This document shows positions 12,347 through 14,948 of a stretch of 14,948 nt of DNA, one piece after another (the first letter of the stretch is position 1; each line of letters starts with the position of its first letter). Source of the stretch: DATJQA01 sp038057515 (lineage in GTDB: Bacteria; Patescibacteriota; Minisyncoccia; UBA6257; 2-01-FULL-56-20); assembly GCA_038057515.1 (NCBI GenBank), contig JBBUDB010000036.1, positions 1 through 14,948 on the forward strand, in the 5' to 3' direction. The notes beneath the pieces are model-generated. The model made no database searches, was not told the DNA's origin, and worked only from the letters and a program-made list of their open reading frames with translations. The position numbers were made by a program, and so were the translations under genes.

Positions 12347-12919
12347 TTATTTCCTCAAAATTTCTTCCGCGAGAACGGCAACGCCAATCCTCTTCTCCGC
12401 GGAATAAGGAATGATCTTGTGCTCGCCCAAAAGGCCCGCGAGGCCTTGAAGCTTCTTTTTATATTCCGCCTTTTTTATCTTATCTATCTTGTTCGCCACG
12501 ATAACAATATCTTTCCCTCGCTCCTCGAGAGCGCGAAGCATCTCGATATCGCCCTCGGTCGGGCCAACCAGCGCGTCTATAATAAGCACCACTTTTTTCT
12601 GGGTATAAGGCGAGTCAAAAAAGTACCAATAAATTAATCCCTCAAGCCGCTTCTTCCCCGCCCGCGACGCCTTGGCAAACCCATATCCAGGCAAGTCAAC
12701 CAAATAAAAAGATCTGTTTATCAAGAACAAATTTATCTCCCGCGTGCGCCCGGGGAAGGCGCTGGTTCGGGCGAGTTCTTTTTGACCGGTCAATGAATTG
12801 ATAACGCTCGACTTCCCCACGTTCGAGCGGCCGATAAAAGCGACTTGGGGCTTGCCGTCCTCGAGGGCCTTGTCGGCCCCCACGATGCCTTTCACGAAAA
12901 CCGCCGACCTGATGTTCAT
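12347..12919 (-). CDS. engB: Ribosome biogenesis GTPase EngB/YsxC (YihA)
   Basis: EngB is an essential small GTPase for 50S assembly. From the ATG at 12919 it has 190 aa, the normal family size. Motifs: G1 GRSNVGKS (30-37), G2 PGRTREINLF (56-65, Thr59), G3 DLPGYG (75-80), G4 NKID (143-146) and G5 SAEKRIG. The start gives 24 residues before the first strand, as usual. However, a better SD (AAGGAG, three bases before an ATG) stands at an in-frame start at 12988, which would add 23 residues with Trp/Arg/Ala content; family length favours 12919. It heads a run of genes with gaps of 19, 7 and 1 nt, so a single operon is likely. Confidence 0.93.
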   Translation of the reverse strand: MNIRSAVFVKGIVGADKALEDGKPQVAFIGRSNVGKSSVINSLTGQKELARTSAFPGRTREINLFLINRSFYLVDLPGYGFAKASRAGKKRLEGLIYWYFFDSPYTQKKVVLIIDALVGPTEGDIEMLRALEERGKDIVIVANKIDKIKKAEYKKKLQGLAGLLGEHKIIPYSAEKRIGVAVLAEEILRK

Positions 12920-13019
12920 CCCCGTATCATGCCAAAAAACCGCCGAAAGAGCGAAGTCGGCCCTGGCCCAGCGCCATGCTATTCCCATATTCTCCTTAAG
13001 AAAATCGGAGTTGGGGTGG

Positions 13020-13262
13020 CTAGAGATCGTCGAGCCCGCCAAGGTTTTTAACGTCAGCGAAGCCAAGCACGATAAGCAAATTTCGGGCAACGCCGGCCCG
13101 GCCGCCAGACCGGCAATAGAGATCAAGGGGAGTTTCTTTCGGCGCATCTTTGAGCATCCCTATCTCGCCGCTTTCTATGTCGCCAAGCGGAATGTTCACG
13201 GCTCCCTTAGCGTGGCGTTCCGCGAATTCTTCCGGCGTTCTGACATCAATAAGTAATGACAT
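13020..13262 (-). CDS. Single-domain rhodanese-like protein
   Basis: Rhodaneses carry a persulfide on an active-site cysteine and pass sulfur to acceptors. The 80-aa protein is a minimal single domain. It opens with LLIDVRTPEEFAERHAKGAVNIP (residues 3-25), the strand and Asp-Val-Arg signature of the family, and ends with the active-site loop LYCRSGGRAG (Cys50) and a GF.DV.NLGGL tail. The cysteine loop is complete. The ATG at 13262 puts the family motif at residue 3; a longer frame to 13304 adds no recognisable residues. No SD or convincing promoter is seen. It lies about 100 nt upstream of engB in the same direction and could share a transcript. Confidence 0.88.
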   Translation of the reverse strand: MSLLIDVRTPEEFAERHAKGAVNIPLGDIESGEIGMLKDAPKETPLDLYCRSGGRAGVARNLLIVLGFADVKNLGGLDDL

Positions 13263-13267
13263 ATTGA

Positions 13268-13441
13268 TTAATTGGCGGGGACGATTGCCGGAACTTTGAA
13301 CCAAGGAAATGGCTTAATTTCAGGCCCCCTGATAAGAGTATTCAGGAATTAAGGGCTATGTATAAAGCTCATCCTGAGTGGTTTGAGGTGCCAAAACCGA
13401 AGTCGGATAAGGGTAAAAATGAAGTGGATTACTCGATTTAA
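13268..13441 (+). pseudogene. C-terminal ORF remnant without start
   Basis: This frame is open for 57 codons after an in-frame TGA (13265-13267). Its only ATG, at 13358, would yield 27 residues. The peptide (ending KAHPEWFEVPKPKSDKGK, then acidic residues and TAA at 13439-13441) has the composition of a genuine protein tail: amphipathic, Pro-Lys-rich, with aromatic residues. Its stop overlaps the stop of the convergent Fic gene by three bases, typical of a real gene end in compact genomes. I cannot name the family. It looks like a gene that lost its 5' part, perhaps when the Fic gene or the rhodanese region was rearranged. A small hairpin (CTTAATT / AATTAAG, 13313-13353) lies within. Confidence 0.35.
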
Positions 13442-14562
13442 TCAAAAAGATTAATGTATTTCTGGTAGGCAAAAACTCTGTCCCTTTTACGCCCAGTTTG
13501 TTCTTTGAGTATTCCAAGGTGCACAAACTTAGCCACTAACGCCAATGCATTCGGGTTCTTAACTTCGGCAATACGCTCGACATCCGAAACTTTTACTAGT
13601 GGTGTCTTATACAAGGTTTTGAGCAACTTCATAGCTTTTTCTGTCGATCTACCCAACGAAGCAATTTTTTCAGTATCTTCGGCTCGCAATTTAATAATTT
13701 TTCTTGCGGTGATCACCGCATTTTCTGCGGTTTTCTCAACACCAGTTAGGAAAAATTTAAGCCAGCCTTCTATCTCGTCTTTTTCGTGAACGGCGTGCAA
13801 TTTGTCATAGTATTCACGACGATTGCTCTTAAAGAATTCCGAAAGATAAAGCAGGGGTTTTCTCAAAATACCTTGCTGGCACAGATAAAAAGCGACCAGC
13901 AGTCTTCCGATTCTGCCGTTACCATCAAGAAAAGGGTGGATGTTCTCAAACTGGGCATGTGCAAGGCCAATCTTTAATAAAGCCGGTGCCTGCGGTCCGT
14001 CATGTAGGAATTTTTCGAGATTGCTCAAAAGTTCTGATAATTCAGTATGTGGGGGTGGTACATATGTCGCGGTTTCTATCGTTGGACCGCCAACCCAATT
14101 TTGCGAGATACGAAATTCACCAGGCGTTTTATGTTCACCGCGAACACCCTTGAGTAATTTTTCGTGAATCTCTCTTATTAGTCGCATAGAAAGCGGAAAA
14201 GATTCCAAACGATCCAAACCATAATTCATGGCGTTGATGTAATTCAAAATCTCATCGACATCTTTGTGAGTTTCATCATCTTCAATCCTGGCAGAGGCTT
14301 TTAACACATCGGCGAATGTCGCTTGTGTTCCCTCAACTTGGCTAGAGAGTGTTGCTTCTTTGCGTACATACATGAGGATAAAAAAATCAACATCTGGCAA
14401 AATTTCAGTAATGCCGTCCAGCCTGCCAACGGCCAAATCTGCTTTTGAAAGTAAGCTTTGCAATACGGGATCGTCTTTAAGCGGAAACGGCAAAAGTTCC
14501 GGCATAAAAGCCTTATATTTCTGATCTCCTTTGAGTTGTTGGATGTATTTACCCGATCTCAT
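13438..14562 (-). CDS. Fic-family protein (AMP transferase) with winged-helix C-terminus
   Basis: Fic proteins usually transfer AMP from ATP to hydroxyl groups of target proteins. The 374-aa protein has the complete catalytic loop HPFLDGNGRIGR (209-220), with the base His209. N-terminal to it, SSQVEG (73-78) matches the (S/T)xxxE(G/N) inhibitory motif, whose Glu77 would reach the ATP site and hold the enzyme inactive, as in class II Fic proteins. The region after about residue 300 (KVSDVERIAEVKNPNALALVAKFVHLGIL) looks like a winged helix, so the protein may bind DNA and control its own gene. No antitoxin gene is adjacent, which agrees with built-in inhibition. The AT-rich composition suggests acquisition. 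The start at 14562 has no SD. Confidence 0.93.
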   Translation of the reverse strand: MRSGKYIQQLKGDQKYKAFMPELLPFPLKDDPVLQSLLSKADLAVGRLDGITEILPDVDFFILMYVRKEATLSSQVEGTQATFADVLKASARIEDDETHKDVDEILNYINAMNYGLDRLESFPLSMRLIREIHEKLLKGVRGEHKTPGEFRISQNWVGGPTIETATYVPPPHTELSELLSNLEKFLHDGPQAPALLKIGLAHAQFENIHPFLDGNGRIGRLLVAFYLCQQGILRKPLLYLSEFFKSNRREYYDKLHAVHEKDEIEGWLKFFLTGVEKTAENAVITARKIIKLRAEDTEKIASLGRSTEKAMKLLKTLYKTPLVKVSDVERIAEVKNPNALALVAKFVHLGILKEQTGRKRDRVFAYQKYINLFD

Positions 14563-14590
14563 GCTTCGTTGGCGTTGATTAGTCTTTTTA

Positions 14591-14607
14591 CTATCTACGA
14601 TAGATAG
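14591..14607. promoter_or_regulatory. Palindromic operator candidate upstream of fic
   Basis: CTATCTA-CGA-TAGATAG is a perfect 7-bp inverted repeat with a 3-bp centre. It covers the predicted transcription start (near 14601) of the promoter at 14608-14634 and sits 29 bp upstream of the ATG. A further ATAGATA half-like site is at 14616-14622. Confidence 0.5.
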
Positions 14608-14634
14608 CGTATATCATAGATAACAAAAGGTCAA
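14608..14634 (-). promoter_or_regulatory. Predicted promoter of the Fic gene
   Basis: On the minus strand TTGACC (plus 14629-14634) and TATACG (plus 14608-14613), preceded by TGA as an extended -10, are separated by 15 bp. The palindrome immediately downstream makes regulated initiation likely. Confidence 0.45.
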
Positions 14635-14639
14635 ATCTA

Positions 14640-14948
14640 TGGATGGGAGGGCAATCGAACGTCGTCGCTTCGCTCCTCCCAATAAGGCTTCCGCCCTCTT
14701 GTCGCCTCGTTTTACTCGGCGTCACCCCAAGCGGGGAAACCCTGGCGCTTTTCCCAGAGCTAAGCTCAGCTTTGCCGACCCCCTTTCGTGTTCGAATTCC
14801 TCCATCACTATACCAAAGAACGATACCCGCAAGGGACATCGTTCTTTGGTAATGCGGTGTGTATTGGACGAAGTTCGAATGTATTTTGAATTAAACCCTG
14901 ACGACCAATGATGCGCGCCTCGGACACGCTCGCGGACTCGCGTGTGCA
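14640..14948. other. Gene-poor end region
   Basis: I find no gene that I can support here. Several frames are open on both strands (one minus frame stays open to the right edge), but their translations are Ser/Arg/Pro-rich, show no motif and have no SD. The region holds the hairpin at 14811-14851, the dyad CCCC-AAG-CGGGG-like sequence near 14733, and ACACGC/GCGTGT arms near 14927-14946. A degenerate repeat or inactivated insertion is the simplest reading. Confidence 0.4.
14811..14851. repeat. Perfect hairpin with GNRA-type tip
   Basis: TACCAAAGAACGAT (14811-14824) pairs perfectly with ATCGTTCTTTGGTA (14838-14851). Inside, CCC and GGG pair around the tetraloop GCAA (14829-14832), leaving only an A / AC internal loop. 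No T-run follows on either strand, so it is not an ordinary terminator. It may be a dispersed palindromic repeat or a structured RNA element. Confidence 0.65.

Noticed and set aside
13438..14562. Fic-Phd/antitoxin module of the Doc type
   Set aside because: No separate antitoxin ORF is adjacent, and the inhibitory motif is within the protein itself.
14591..14839. 82-codon minus-strand ORF with a GGIRTR-like start, and overlapping plus-strand ORFs at 14639-14911
   Set aside because: No SD, no motif, and the sequence overlaps the hairpin and the Fic promoter region. The peptide looks like translated repeat sequence. I looked for a tRNA there and found no T-arm or acceptor that pairs.
14700..14948. 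Minus-strand frame open to the right edge, possible end of a gene outside the window
   Set aside because: About 80 codons are open, but the composition (Ser/Arg-rich, low hydrophobic pattern) is not convincing and the frame crosses the perfect hairpin.
1..14948. CRISPR array, insertion sequence with transposase, or prophage genes
   Set aside because: No regularly spaced direct repeats, no transposase or integrase ORF, and no phage structural gene were seen on either strand.

Overview
The window looks like chromosome from a small-genome bacterium of the Candidate Phyla Radiation (Patescibacteria, probably Parcubacteria-like). This is inferred from a very short IF2 with no N-terminal extension (about 479 residues), a stripped trigger-factor-like protein, mostly absent Shine-Dalgarno sequences, very tight gene packing, and single-TM or multi-TM proteins of unknown role. 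No 16S rRNA or marker tree is available, so the lineage is not proven. Background coding DNA is GC-rich: 45 of 60 bases are G or C at 4561-4620. Several blocks are visibly poorer: 24/60 at 2521-2580, 20/60 at 3841-3900 and 23/60 at 13621-13680.

Layout, left to right. The 5' end of an Hsp70-family gene runs off the left edge on the minus strand. Positions 229-3255 hold a tightly packed minus-strand cassette, transcribed from a near-consensus promoter at 3270-3298: polysaccharide pyruvyl transferase-like, short-chain dehydrogenase, ParB/sulfiredoxin-fold protein (DGSHR motif), Nudix hydrolase. It is the strongest candidate here for an undescribed pathway, most likely cell-surface glycan or small-molecule modification. 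Divergent from it lies a trigger-factor-like gene (3337-4032) without the PPIase domain.

Positions 4181-6447 hold a translation block. tRNA-Ser(GCU) and infB are divergent and have overlapping promoters. infB is followed by rbfA, with a 19-bp inverted repeat between them that includes the rbfA start codon. tRNA-Cys(GCA) and tRNA-Leu(UAA) follow rbfA and end at a strong terminator.

From 6456 to 9620 come a membrane-anchored protein, a SAM methyltransferase, an unknown 112-aa protein downstream of a typical 2-Cys peroxiredoxin, and lexA. Positions 9621-10286 hold the lexA promoter, a probable pyrD 5' remnant, a bidirectional hairpin, and a small membrane protein gene with a textbook promoter and SD.

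Positions 10286-13262 are a minus-strand run: rhodanese, engB, single-TM protein, DUF2157-like membrane protein, cupin. The last four have gaps of 1-20 nt and probably form one operon. A promoterless ORF remnant abuts a Fic-family AMP-transferase gene (13438-14562), whose promoter region carries a perfect palindrome. The last 386 nt hold no gene I can support, only a striking hairpin (14811-14851) that may be a dispersed repeat.

A recurring theme is initiation without SD. The predicted promoters of infB and of the glycan cassette sit so close to the ATG that the transcripts would be leaderless or nearly so. The Hsp70-family gene and the 73-aa membrane protein have good SDs.
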